Of a DNA stretch of 64,000 nucleotides, positions 17,760 to 26,429 are shown in pieces. Each line of letters begins with the position of its first letter. The stretch's first letter is position 1. A program made the position numbers and the translations under genes. A model generated the notes under the pieces. That model was not told the origin of the DNA. It saw nothing but the letters and a program-made list of their open reading frames with translations, and did no database searches. This stretch comes from Cohnella kolymensis (GTDB lineage: Bacteria > Bacillota > Bacilli > Paenibacillales > Paenibacillaceae), in contig NZ_JXAL01000007.1 of NCBI RefSeq assembly GCF_000829465.1, forward strand, positions 1 to 64,000. The letters run 5' to 3'.

Positions 17760-18379
17760 TTAACAGCGCAATTTAATATAAACGGGCATATGGTCGCTGT
17801 ATTTGATCCAATCTGCGTACTCTCCTATTGTTACTGCATCCAGTATGTTCACAAATTCCTCTGAAAGGAAACAGTAGTCGATGTGGTATGGCCTGTCGGT
17901 TTTGCGATGTAAAAAAAATTGTTGCCTGACCGAAGCGAGCTCTCGTTATCCCAAATAGCGTTACTGTTAAAATCACCGGCGATGACGGTTTTGTCACCGA
18001 TATGCGAATAGTGATTGACCGCATTCCAGACCTGTCCGACATATCTGTTTCTCCGGTTGAGCTTATCGTCCATTGCCCAGACAGCGAGCAGATTAAAATC
18101 GACAGCGCCGCTGACCTTGATGGGAACGATGTATCTATGATTGGCATCGTAGCTGTTATGAAGTTCAAGTCTAAAATCGGAGTAAGCGAAAATGCCAAGC
18201 CCTTTTGTTTGGTTGTCCCCAAACCATAATTTGTGCAACGGTTCAGAAAATGGACTTTCAAAGGTCAGCCGATCCGGATGCTCGCATTCCTGAACCACTA
18301 ATATATCCGGTTTTATGTTCATCATGTGGGATGCCTTTTTGCGAAATGCCATATTACAGTTCCATGTGGCGATGATCAT
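17760..18379 (-). pseudogene. Endonuclease/exonuclease/phosphatase family protein, frameshifted and shortened
   Basis: N-terminal motifs of the EEP (exonuclease III-like) fold are clear: IIATWNCN, ILVVQECE and VIAGDFNSN. The frame then shifts in the A8 run at 17911-17918. The correct frame resumes with RPYHIDYCFLSEEF and ends YSDHMPVYIKLRC with a TAA at 17760-17762. In relatives I know, tens of residues separate the SN.IWD motif from HIDY, and here that segment is much shorter, so an internal deletion may accompany the indel. ATG 18379 follows AGAGGTGATG. This could be a decaying gene rather than only a sequencing error. Confidence 0.65.
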
Positions 18380-18473
18380 TGGAAACATCACCTCTTTTCA
18401 GGAATTTATTCTGCGCTTAAGATGGTGGTACTACGTTACATATTTTACCAACTTACAGGCAAGGGGTAAATGC

Positions 18474-18503
18474 AAAAAAACCTTAGTCCAACGTGGACTA
18501 AGG
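18474..18503 (-). terminator. Terminator of the mtl-pts operon
   Basis: A perfect 10-bp stem (CCTTAGTCCA at 18481-18490 with TGGACTAAGG at 18494-18503) and a 3-nt loop are followed on the minus strand by seven Ts. It lies just after ptsH. Confidence 0.9.
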
Positions 18504-18524
18504 CTTCGCTTTATATGGAACTGA

Positions 18525-18785
18525 CTATTCGTGGACTTCTACAAGCAGCTTGCCCAGCGCTTCCATAGCTTCCGCTTCTTGCTCGCCGTCAATCTCCAAT
18601 GTGACCTCATCGCCGGTGGCGATGCCCAAGGTGAGCATGCTCAAGGAGCTTTTGCCGTTTACCTTTTTACCTTTGTTGATGACGTTCACCTTACAAGGGA
18701 ACTGGCTGGCGGTTTGGACGAAAGTTTTCGTCGGACGGACGTGAAAGCCCGTCGGATTAATAATCGTGAATGATTTCGTAATCAT
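18525..18785 (-). CDS. ptsH: Phosphocarrier protein HPr
   Basis: An 86-residue HPr of the PEP:sugar phosphotransferase system. It carries the phosphorylatable His15 (PTGFHVRP) and the regulatory Ser46 (NGKSSLSM), so it can both relay phosphate and act as CcpA corepressor through HPr kinase. It begins 1 nt after the ptsI stop, the last gene of the mannitol operon. The order ptsI then ptsH is the reverse of the usual ptsHI. Confidence 0.95.
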   Translation of the reverse strand: MITKSFTIINPTGFHVRPTKTFVQTASQFPCKVNVINKGKKVNGKSSLSMLTLGIATGDEVTLEIDGEQEAEAMEALGKLLVEVHE

Positions 18786-18786
18786 G

Positions 18787-20514
18787 TTATTGCTCTCCTT
18801 TCTTGTTGTTCTGAACGAAGGCTTGAATTTCCTGCTGTCCGTGCATCGTAAGCGCCTGCTCAGCTAGACCGGACCATTCGGACTGTGAAAGCCGAGCGAT
18901 GAGTTCCCGGGCCGGAAGGATCGAGCCTGCACTCATGCTGAATTCGTAGAGCCCCATGCCCAGCAGCAACGGGATCGCGGTTTCGTCCCCTGCCATTTCA
19001 CCGCACATGCCGACCCATTTCCCTTCTTGCTTTGCAGCATCAATGACCATACGAATGAGCAGCAGAATCGAAGGATGGCATGGCTGGTAAAGGTAAGATA
19101 CCGTTTCGTTCATGCGATCGGCAGCCATCGTATATTGAATGAGGTCGTTGGTTCCGATGCTGAAAAAGTCGACTTCCTTGGCGAATACGTGAGCTGATAT
19201 AGCCGCTGCAGGAACTTCGATCATCATGCCGACTTCGATACGCTCAGCCAACTCCACGCCTTCCGCAGCCAGCTTCTGTTTCTCTTCCTGCAGAATGCGT
19301 TTAGCTTCCAGCAGTTCATCCAGAACGGCAATCATAGGGAACATGATTTTCAGATTTCCATATCGGCTGGCACGAAGCAGCGCACGCAATTGCGTACGGA
19401 AAAGATCCGGGCGGTCAAGACAAAGCCGGAGCGCTCTTTGGCCCAGGAACGGATTGCTTTCCTTCGGCAAATCCATGTAGGGCAGCTCCTTATCCCCGCC
19501 GATATCCAAGGTGCGGATGACTACGGGCTTTCCTTCCATTTTCTCAAGCACATATTTATAACTGTTGAACTGCTCATCTTCAGTCGGAAGCTGGCTGCGG
19601 CCCATGTACAAAAACTCGGTCCGGAACAAACCGATGCCTTCCGCACCGTTATCCAGCGCCTTCTGCACGTCTTCCAGTTTACCGATGTTCGCAGCCAACT
19701 CAACCAGCTTACCGTCTTTGGAAGCAGTCGTCCGATTTACCCACTGTGCCAGCACGGATTTGCGCCGGTCATATTCTCGTTTCTTCTCCTGGTAGCCGGC
19801 AAGCTCGTCAACACCGGGATCCACCACAATGACTCCTTCGGAAGCATCCATCACCACCATGGTGCCTGGCTGAATATTGCGGATACCGGCTCCCGCTCCT
19901 ACAATTGCCGGGATATCCAATGATCTCGCCATAATGGCAGAGTGCGAGGTGCGGCTGCCGATTTCGGTGATAAAACCTTGGACTGCTTGAAGATTTAACT
20001 GCGCGGTGTCCGATGGCGTCAAATCCTCGGCAATGATGATGCACGGCTCCGTCATTTGCGACAAATTCCCGCTGTCCGTCCCCCGCAGCCTGTTCATCAC
20101 ACGCCCGGTCACATCCTGAATGTCGACCGCACGCCCCCGCAGCAGCTCATCCTCCATCTGATTAAGCATGTCGATGAAAGACTGCGACACCTCATAAAGC
20201 GCGAACTCGGCGTTCACGGATTCCGTCTTGATTCTGTCCACAATGACGTCAATCAGATCGGGATCCTCCAGGATTAACAAATGGCCTTCGAAAATTTGCG
20301 CCTCATGCGCGCCAAGTTTCTCCTCTGTTGATGCCCGAATTTGCTCAAGCTCCGCACGAGCTTGATTCACCGCGTTCATAAACCTTTCCGCTTCGAGTTC
20401 AGGATTGCCCACAGTGGTTTGAACAGGGGTATATTCTTCGGACTTAAGCACAAAAGCTTTAGCAATAGCTAACCCCGGCGAAGCTGCAATGCCTTTCAAC
20501 AACTGATTCATCAT
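18787..20514 (-). CDS. ptsI: PTS Enzyme I (phosphoenolpyruvate-protein phosphotransferase)
   Basis: 575 residues, the usual length. Enzyme I transfers phosphate from PEP to HPr. The phosphohistidine is His191 (GSRTSHSAIMARS). The C-terminal PEP-binding TIM barrel carries GLFRTEFLYM, the KIMFPMI stretch and the active-site Cys region WVGMCGEMAGD. It sits 21 nt after mtlD and is followed immediately by ptsH, forming a self-sufficient mannitol PTS operon. Confidence 0.95.
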   Translation of the reverse strand: MMNQLLKGIAASPGLAIAKAFVLKSEEYTPVQTTVGNPELEAERFMNAVNQARAELEQIRASTEEKLGAHEAQIFEGHLLILEDPDLIDVIVDRIKTESVNAEFALYEVSQSFIDMLNQMEDELLRGRAVDIQDVTGRVMNRLRGTDSGNLSQMTEPCIIIAEDLTPSDTAQLNLQAVQGFITEIGSRTSHSAIMARSLDIPAIVGAGAGIRNIQPGTMVVMDASEGVIVVDPGVDELAGYQEKKREYDRRKSVLAQWVNRTTASKDGKLVELAANIGKLEDVQKALDNGAEGIGLFRTEFLYMGRSQLPTEDEQFNSYKYVLEKMEGKPVVIRTLDIGGDKELPYMDLPKESNPFLGQRALRLCLDRPDLFRTQLRALLRASRYGNLKIMFPMIAVLDELLEAKRILQEEKQKLAAEGVELAERIEVGMMIEVPAAAISAHVFAKEVDFFSIGTNDLIQYTMAADRMNETVSYLYQPCHPSILLLIRMVIDAAKQEGKWVGMCGEMAGDETAIPLLLGMGLYEFSMSAGSILPARELIARLSQSEWSGLAEQALTMHGQQEIQAFVQNNKKGEQ

Positions 20515-20535
20515 CTTTCAACACTTCCTTTGCCG

Positions 20536-21687
20536 TTAATCCCGGTGTTTCAACGATTCGTATGCCGCCACGACTAGCTCGTGAACGGGATGCGTCTCCG
20601 GTATCTCCGTATATTTCGTAATGGCCGCTTGGACCCCATGTTCCTTAATGGTTGATTGCAACTCTACAGATTCCGGGTCTTCGGGATAATCAAATAACAA
20701 AGCGGCTGCCATCGCTCTGGCCAAGTGCGGTACTTGCATGCCGTGAGCGTGTGCCATAAGCGCAGGGCGCACCAGCCTGTCGTTCGGAGACAGCTTGCGG
20801 ATCGGCGAGCGGCCGACTCGGACGACTTCATCCGTCAAATGCGGGTTCCTGAAGCGCTCGATGATTGTGTCAATGTATTGGTTATGGTCCGCCTGATTGA
20901 AGTCGTACTCCCTGACCAATGCCGCTCCCGTCTCGCCAAGTGTTTCCCTGACCTCAGCCGCCAGCGCCTTGTCTTTCATCGCATCCTGTATAGTGCCATA
21001 TCCTTTGAGAAATCCGTGGTAAGCCGCGGTGCAATGACCCGTATTCACGGTGAACAATTTCCGTTCAATATAAGGCTGCAGGTTGTCGACATAATCGACT
21101 TCCTCGATCTCATGAAACCCAGGCAGCATGGCGGAACGGTCCACCACCCATTCGAAGAAAGGTTCTACCGTAACGTGAAGCTTGTCTTCATGCTGCTGAA
21201 GAGGAACGATCCGGTCCACCGCGGCATTCGGGAACGCAACGCTCGATGACGCCCGCTGCCTGATCTCCTCCGATAAATGGGAGTAAACATGCTCCTTCAG
21301 CTGGGAGCTGCCGCCGATCGCATTTTCACATGCAATGATATGAAGAGGATAGGCCGAATCCGCCACCCGCAGCTTAATGCCTCTGGCGATACCTTCGGCA
21401 ATAAATTTCAAGATGTTCACGCCGACTGCCGTCGTTACCAAATCAGCTTCCGCAACGGCCTTCGCCACGGCGTCCAGATCTTTGCCGTTAATAGCAGTGA
21501 TATTCTCAACTACGATAGTGTCGCCTTGCTCATTGGCCAGTGTCACTGTATATTCTCCGCGCTGCTTAAGCAGGTCAACTAACTGATCGTTAACATCCAC
21601 GAATTGTACCTGATAACCGGATTTAGAGAGCAGCAGACCGATGAAGCCTCTGCCGATATTCCCGGCTCCGAAGTGAACGGCCTTCAT
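20536..21687 (-). CDS. mtlD: Mannitol-1-phosphate 5-dehydrogenase
   Basis: 383 residues. Oxidises mannitol-1-phosphate to fructose-6-phosphate with NAD. The N-terminal nucleotide-binding motif is HFGAGNIGRGFIG, and the polyol dehydrogenase signature region includes KLFTVNTGHCTAAYHGF. The start overlaps the end of mtlF by 4 nt, so the two are coupled. Confidence 0.95.
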   Translation of the reverse strand: MKAVHFGAGNIGRGFIGLLLSKSGYQVQFVDVNDQLVDLLKQRGEYTVTLANEQGDTIVVENITAINGKDLDAVAKAVAEADLVTTAVGVNILKFIAEGIARGIKLRVADSAYPLHIIACENAIGGSSQLKEHVYSHLSEEIRQRASSSVAFPNAAVDRIVPLQQHEDKLHVTVEPFFEWVVDRSAMLPGFHEIEEVDYVDNLQPYIERKLFTVNTGHCTAAYHGFLKGYGTIQDAMKDKALAAEVRETLGETGAALVREYDFNQADHNQYIDTIIERFRNPHLTDEVVRVGRSPIRKLSPNDRLVRPALMAHAHGMQVPHLARAMAAALLFDYPEDPESVELQSTIKEHGVQAAITKYTEIPETHPVHELVVAAYESLKHRD

Positions 21688-22118
21688 GCTTCCATCCCCT
21701 CTTCGAAGATCGCGATCAATTCCGCCTCGGATTTCGCCTGCAAGATCCGCTGCATATCGTCTTCATCGGAGACCAGAACGGCGACACTCGAGAGAATCTC
21801 GAGATGTTCGTCTCCAACCGCTGCAAGCCCGATAATCAAATTCGCCGTTTCCCCGTCAAAATCGACACCGTCCGGGACAGTCAGAACGGACATTCCTGTC
21901 GAACGGATTAAACTTTTTGAATCATTGGTGCCATGAGGCATAGCGAGACCGCCGCCCAGATACGTTGAGGAAGTGTTCTCCCGTTCAAGCATTTTATCTA
22001 CATATTCCGCCGGCACATGTCCCGCTTCAACCAACAGTTGTCCTGCGATTCGTATCGCTTCGGTTTTATCGCCGGGTTTCACATTCAGTTTCACTTTTTC
22101 TTTGGTCAGTATGCTCAT
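21684..22118 (-). CDS. mtlF: Mannitol-specific PTS enzyme IIA
   Basis: 144 residues from the ATG at 22118, which overlaps the mtlR stop (ATGA) and has GGAGAGA upstream; an in-frame ATG at 22133 is less likely. The phosphorylated His62 lies in LAMPHGTND, typical of EIIA-Mtl/Fru. It accepts phosphate from HPr and passes it to the EIIB domain of MtlA. Confidence 0.92.
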   Translation of the reverse strand: MSILTKEKVKLNVKPGDKTEAIRIAGQLLVEAGHVPAEYVDKMLERENTSSTYLGGGLAMPHGTNDSKSLIRSTGMSVLTVPDGVDFDGETANLIIGLAAVGDEHLEILSSVAVLVSDEDDMQRILQAKSEAELIAIFEEGMEA

Positions 22119-24202
22119 GAGTGTTCTCTCCATTCCAATTTAGACTTTATAAAAGCTTCTAGCTCACGGGAAATGAAAGCTTTGATCCTCTCCGTCTCCG
22201 CGGCTTTGAGGAGTTCCACCATCTCAGGCTGCAGCAGCATTGCGCTCACTTCGCTCAGCACTTCCAAGCTCGGTTTATCAATTTCCCCAGGGGCCAGCAT
22301 AAGCAGAATGTGTGACACATCTGCGGCCGCTTGTTCTTCTCCCAGCAGGAGAGGAACATTCAGGCGGAATAAGCATAGAACAGGTTGCCGGACCGATTCG
22401 CTTCGTGTATGAAAAAGCGCCAGCTGTGTATCCGGGATGATCTGGCTGCCCTGCTTTTCTCTATTGATCAGTTGCCGGATGACGGTGTCCTCTTCGACTA
22501 TGTTGCCCGTTGACGACACAATGCCAACCATCTCGGTTACCACATTTTCCAAATGACGTTCGCCAGGCTCTATATCAAGCCGATAAACGGCAAACCGATC
22601 TAACAGTTGAATCGCAGCCAAAGCATATCCATGCATCAGCTTGATCCGGTCCCATGGCCCATGATCCGCCGGTGCGGCAGGTTCCGCGGCAGGTACTTTT
22701 TTCAGCGTTATTTTACGAATGTATGATTTGAGTCTTTCAGTCTCCTCACGGGTGAGCAGCGGACTGAGTTTGATATAACGATCCGGGGCCAACTGAAGAT
22801 CTACCGTAGAAATGATCAGGTCGTAACGTTCCTCCGGAATGCGCGCCGCTTCATACCACGAGTAATGCCCGATCAGATCGATTTGCGGAATTTCTTTGTT
22901 GATGCGGACCGCTAGCAGTTTTGATGAGCCGATACCGCTTGTGCACACAAGCAAGGCTTTAATGCTTCTTGGAAAAAGGTTCAACCTCTCGACGGAAGCG
23001 CCGAAATGCATCACGATATAACCGATCTCTTCATCCGGGACGACCGCGTCCCGCACGGTTTGGTCAACACCAGCCCGCACTGCCGCGAACAAAGATTCAT
23101 AATCCTTTTTAATCTGCGGAAGAAGCGGATTACGAATGACTTCGCCTCTGCGTAACCGCTCCAAGGCCGGCCCCATATGCCGGATCAAGCCGTCCAGCAG
23201 CGAGCGGTCCTTCGTGAACGGAATGTCCATATGTTCATCTACTGAACGAATGAGATCAACCGCTGTCTCGGCAAGCATTAAGCCGTACTTTTCCAGCAGC
23301 ACGCCGGAAGCATCGGACGCCTTCTCTTCACCGCCGTCGAGCAGCTTTAGCAAATATGCCTTTTCTCCCTCCGGCAGCTCGAGGCCGAATGGCGCAGCCA
23401 GCCGATTCAAGCGAGGGTCATCCTGCTCCTTGTCTGCTGCGGCCGGCTGCTCGGAACTCAGGATCCAATGTCCGCGCTGCATGCGCGAAATCGCTACGGA
23501 CAGTTGGATCAGCAGATGAGTATAAGCTGTCTCGGATAGACGGTTCGGCCACTCGTCCTCCCAATCCCAGAGCGTTTTTTCAATGGCAAAAAAGTTGTCT
23601 ACACCTACCATTGTCAGCAGTTTCCGGGTTACGGGCCATTTTGAAGATTGTCCGTGTGTCGCACCGAAAAGATCCGAATGGTCCAGAAACTCTTGCGCCA
23701 AACGCGCTATAAACCGGCGTTTCGAAGATTCGGGACCTTCAATCTCTACGCCGTAGCCGCGTCTCCTGATCAAAGCCAACCCGCTGTGATACAGCTGAGG
23801 CTCGATTTCATCGAAATCGTGGCTTACGGTGGGGATAGCGGCATGCAAATAATGGGCAAGCGCAAACAGCTTGACCGGTGCATCCTCCTCCAACAGACGG
23901 CAAATGAGGAGCACTTTGCGCTCCTCCGGCGAGTAGGTAACCGTCTCCGATTCGTTCAGCGATTGTTTAAATCCGGCTAGATCCGCTTTACTTCCGCCAA
24001 TCATGATGCCGATTCCGGATTTCTTCACCAGCGATAATCCATAAGAAGATAGCAGCGGTTCAAGCTCCTGCAGCTCGCGATGAACCGTTCTGGTGCTGGT
24101 GTGTATCTCTTCCGCGATCTGGCCGGCGGTGATTTCATCCTGCCGGTTCAGCAGCACTTCCAATAAGCGGCGCTGTCTGTTGGACACTCTCAATACCGGC
24201 AT
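22115..24202 (-). CDS. mtlR: Mannitol operon activator MtlR (BglG-type, PRD-EIIB-EIIA)
   Basis: 695 residues. Domains in order are an N-terminal HTH with a second DNA-binding segment (about 1-170), PRD1 (about 190-290), PRD2 (about 300-410, with His342 and His399), an EIIB-Gat-like domain with Cys420 (LLVCTSGIGSSK), and an EIIA-like domain with His598 (LALFHTRSES). These are the phosphorylation sites through which HPr and the mannitol permease tune activator function. It is encoded between mtlA and mtlF, the Bacillus-like arrangement. Confidence 0.92.
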   Translation of the reverse strand: MPVLRVSNRQRRLLEVLLNRQDEITAGQIAEEIHTSTRTVHRELQELEPLLSSYGLSLVKKSGIGIMIGGSKADLAGFKQSLNESETVTYSPEERKVLLICRLLEEDAPVKLFALAHYLHAAIPTVSHDFDEIEPQLYHSGLALIRRRGYGVEIEGPESSKRRFIARLAQEFLDHSDLFGATHGQSSKWPVTRKLLTMVGVDNFFAIEKTLWDWEDEWPNRLSETAYTHLLIQLSVAISRMQRGHWILSSEQPAAADKEQDDPRLNRLAAPFGLELPEGEKAYLLKLLDGGEEKASDASGVLLEKYGLMLAETAVDLIRSVDEHMDIPFTKDRSLLDGLIRHMGPALERLRRGEVIRNPLLPQIKKDYESLFAAVRAGVDQTVRDAVVPDEEIGYIVMHFGASVERLNLFPRSIKALLVCTSGIGSSKLLAVRINKEIPQIDLIGHYSWYEAARIPEERYDLIISTVDLQLAPDRYIKLSPLLTREETERLKSYIRKITLKKVPAAEPAAPADHGPWDRIKLMHGYALAAIQLLDRFAVYRLDIEPGERHLENVVTEMVGIVSSTGNIVEEDTVIRQLINREKQGSQIIPDTQLALFHTRSESVRQPVLCLFRLNVPLLLGEEQAAADVSHILLMLAPGEIDKPSLEVLSEVSAMLLQPEMVELLKAAETERIKAFISRELEAFIKSKLEWREHS

Positions 24203-24269
24203 CCTCCGCCTGACAAAATGGACGAAACGCCGACGAACGAGCCGTCAGCGTTGCATCTTCTGCTATTCT

Positions 24270-25697
24270 CTATTTACCCAGACGTTCGGCGAGCACATCG
24301 TACTCCGGGCTTTTGACAAAGTCGTCAATCGAAATGTGTTCCGCATTCGGTGCTTTTAATCTTGCCCTGTCGGTCAGTGTCTTCTGCGTGATAACGATAT
24401 CCGCATCCGACGGAATTTCACTGATCGCGGCATTCGTCACGGTGACCGCAATGCCTGCCTTCGTCAGTTTTTTTCTAAGAATGGAGGCGCCCATGGCGCT
24501 TGATCCCATACCGGCGTCGCAGGCAAACACGATTTTATTGACATCGCCGTTCGCTTTAACGGCTCCTGCCGCTGCTGAAGCCGGCGCGCCTTTCGATTCG
24601 GCTTTCATTTGTTTTACTTTTTCCGTTGCGGTCTCGAGATCCTCGTCTTCGGTTTTGCGGCTCGTCTTTAGCATTACGGAGGCGACCAGGAAGGATGCCG
24701 CAGCCGCGGTTAATACCCCGGCTAGCACCGGTAACAGTCCGCCTTTCGGAGCCATAGCGATCAGTGCGAAGATGCTTCCCGGAGAAGGCGTAGCCACCAG
24801 CCCTGCGCCCAGCACATTGAACGTGAAGCTTCCCACTACACCACCGGTAATGGCTGCAAAAATCAACCGCGGATTCATCAGAATATAAGGGAAGTAAATC
24901 TCATGAATCCCGCCCAAGAAGTGAATGATCACTGCGCCGGGAGCCGATTGTTTCACTGATCCGCGCCCGAACAGCCAGTACGCGAGAAGGATACCCAGCC
25001 CCGGACCCGGATTTGCTTCGAGCAGGAAGATCACCGATTGACCGACTTCTTTTGCTTGTTGCAAAGCAATCGGGCTTAATACGCCATGGTTAATGGCATT
25101 GTTAAGGAACAGGACTTTACCAGGCTCAATAAGAATATTGGCCAGCGGCAGCAGTCCGTTATCGATCAGGAAGTCTACGCCGGAAGCCAGCCCTTTGCTG
25201 ATCGCTTGCACGATCGGGCCGATTCCTTTGAAAGCCAGAAGGGCTAACGCACCGCCGATAATGCCTGCAGAGAAGTTGTTGACCAGCATTTCAAAGCCGG
25301 AACGCACTTTGCCTTCGATGGATCTGTCAAATTGTTTCAGAATCCATGCGGATGCCGGTCCAACAATCATTGCACCGAGGAACATCGGAATATCCGCGCC
25401 GACGATTACGCCCATCGTGCCTACAGCGCCCACCACTCCGCCTCGAGTACCATGGACCATATGCCCGCCGGTGTATCCGATCAGAAGCGGGAGGAGATAC
25501 GTGATCATTGGGCCTACAAGCTCAGCCAATTCTTTGTTCGGAAACCATCCGGTCGGTATGAACATCGCTGTAATAAGTCCCCAAGCGATAAAAGCGCCGA
25601 TATTAGGCATCACCATGCCGCTGAGAAATCTTCCGAAACGCTGAACGGAAACTTTTACGCTTCCCTCGGAAGAGGTTTGTTGTTGCCTCTCACTCAT
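24270..25697 (-). CDS. mtlA: Mannitol-specific PTS enzyme IICB (permease)
   Basis: 475 residues from the ATG at 25697, preceded by AAGGAGG. The EIIC domain spans about residues 1-340 with multiple transmembrane segments, and includes GAVIIHFLGGIHEIYFPYIL. The EIIB domain carries the phosphorylated Cys393 (FACDAGMGSSAMG). EIIA is a separate protein (mtlF). First gene of the operon; a sigma-A promoter and an overlapping cre site lie about 70 nt upstream. Confidence 0.95.
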   Translation of the reverse strand: MSERQQQTSSEGSVKVSVQRFGRFLSGMVMPNIGAFIAWGLITAMFIPTGWFPNKELAELVGPMITYLLPLLIGYTGGHMVHGTRGGVVGAVGTMGVIVGADIPMFLGAMIVGPASAWILKQFDRSIEGKVRSGFEMLVNNFSAGIIGGALALLAFKGIGPIVQAISKGLASGVDFLIDNGLLPLANILIEPGKVLFLNNAINHGVLSPIALQQAKEVGQSVIFLLEANPGPGLGILLAYWLFGRGSVKQSAPGAVIIHFLGGIHEIYFPYILMNPRLIFAAITGGVVGSFTFNVLGAGLVATPSPGSIFALIAMAPKGGLLPVLAGVLTAAAASFLVASVMLKTSRKTEDEDLETATEKVKQMKAESKGAPASAAAGAVKANGDVNKIVFACDAGMGSSAMGASILRKKLTKAGIAVTVTNAAISEIPSDADIVITQKTLTDRARLKAPNAEHISIDDFVKSPEYDVLAERLGK

Positions 25698-25758
25698 GAT
25701 TGAACCTCCTTCACTAATTTCCATTACCCATTATTATTGGATATTGGATTCTGTATTA

Positions 25759-25788
25759 ATCATATACGTTAAGCGCTTTCAAATTCAA
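25759..25788 (-). promoter_or_regulatory. mtl promoter with overlapping CcpA cre site
   Basis: TTGAAT (complement of 25783-25788) and TATGAT (complement of 25759-25764) are 18 nt apart. Within the spacer (25769-25782) lies TTGAAAGCGCTTAA, a strong cre match. CcpA bound there would block polymerase, giving catabolite repression of mannitol uptake. Confidence 0.75.
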
Positions 25789-25798
25789 TGAAATGAAA

Positions 25799-25823
25799 AA
25801 CAGCTTTCGTCATGAAAGCTGTT
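25799..25823 (-). other. Perfect hairpin upstream of the mtl promoter
   Basis: AACAGCTTTC (25799-25808) pairs with GAAAGCTGTT (25814-25823), with a T-rich stretch following on the minus strand. It could be a second terminator insulating mtlA from the thioesterase operon, or an activator-binding palindrome for MtlR. It does not match an MtlR site I know. Confidence 0.5.
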
Positions 25824-25926
25824 GACAGGATTTTATGTAGGAAAAAAAGATCGTACTTACCTTTAGTTACAGCTTATTTTAACGCAAACTGTGCCAAAGC
25901 GCCATCATACATAATACCTGTATAAC

Positions 25927-25953
25927 GAAAAGACACCTTCAGCCGAAGGTGTC
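25927..25953 (-). terminator. Terminator of the beta-oxidation operon
   Basis: A perfect 9-bp stem (GACACCTTC at 25932-25940 with GAAGGTGTC at 25945-25953) and 4-nt loop are followed on the minus strand by TTTT. It lies just after the thioesterase stop. Confidence 0.8.
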
Positions 25954-25968
25954 ACTCGAATCCAACCA

Positions 25969-26391
25969 TTATTTTTTCTTGTCAATGACCCGGAACGACG
26001 CGGTGGCCATTGCGCATATGTTGTTGTTCTCATCCGTCAACGTTCCCTGAGCGGTAACCATCTTACCTGAGACGTGTACAATCTCGGCCACGGCACTGAC
26101 TCTGCCGACGCCAACCGGCGAAGTAAAATGGATGTTCAAATTCGAAGTGACCAGGTTCTCATTGGGACGGGCGACCATTGCGGCGATTCCCATGGCGGAA
26201 TCCAGAACACCGCAGTGAACGCCGCCATGGAGAATCCCAAGCGGATTAAGGTGATGCTCCTTCACATCCAGCGCGACGGTTACCTTATTCCTTTCGATCT
26301 CGACAAGCTCGCATCCTAGATATCCCCAGAAAGTTCGCTTCGCTCTTTCGATCAAATCCTCGAATCCTTGCTGCAGTTCTTGAGTGTCCAT
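25969..26391 (-). CDS. PaaI-family hotdog thioesterase
   Basis: 140 residues with the hotdog-fold motif NPLGILHGGVHCGVLDSAMG, which places the catalytic helix of PaaI/4-hydroxybenzoyl-CoA-type thioesterases. It hydrolyses acyl-CoA thioesters. It is the last gene of the minus-strand fatty-acid degradation operon and sits 38 nt after the acyl-CoA ligase gene. It may relieve acyl-CoA accumulation; that role is inferred from context. Confidence 0.85.
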   Translation of the reverse strand: MDTQELQQGFEDLIERAKRTFWGYLGCELVEIERNKVTVALDVKEHHLNPLGILHGGVHCGVLDSAMGIAAMVARPNENLVTSNLNIHFTSPVGVGRVSAVAEIVHVSGKMVTAQGTLTDENNNICAMATASFRVIDKKK

Positions 26392-26429
26392 CGTGTTTCT
26401 CCTTCCGGGCTTGCAACCGCGTCTGCTTA

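Noticed and set aside
25799-25823. Antiterminator/RAT leader of the mtl operon
   Set aside because: It lies upstream of the mtl promoter, so it is not in the mtl transcript, and MtlR is a DNA-binding activator type rather than an RNA-binding antiterminator.
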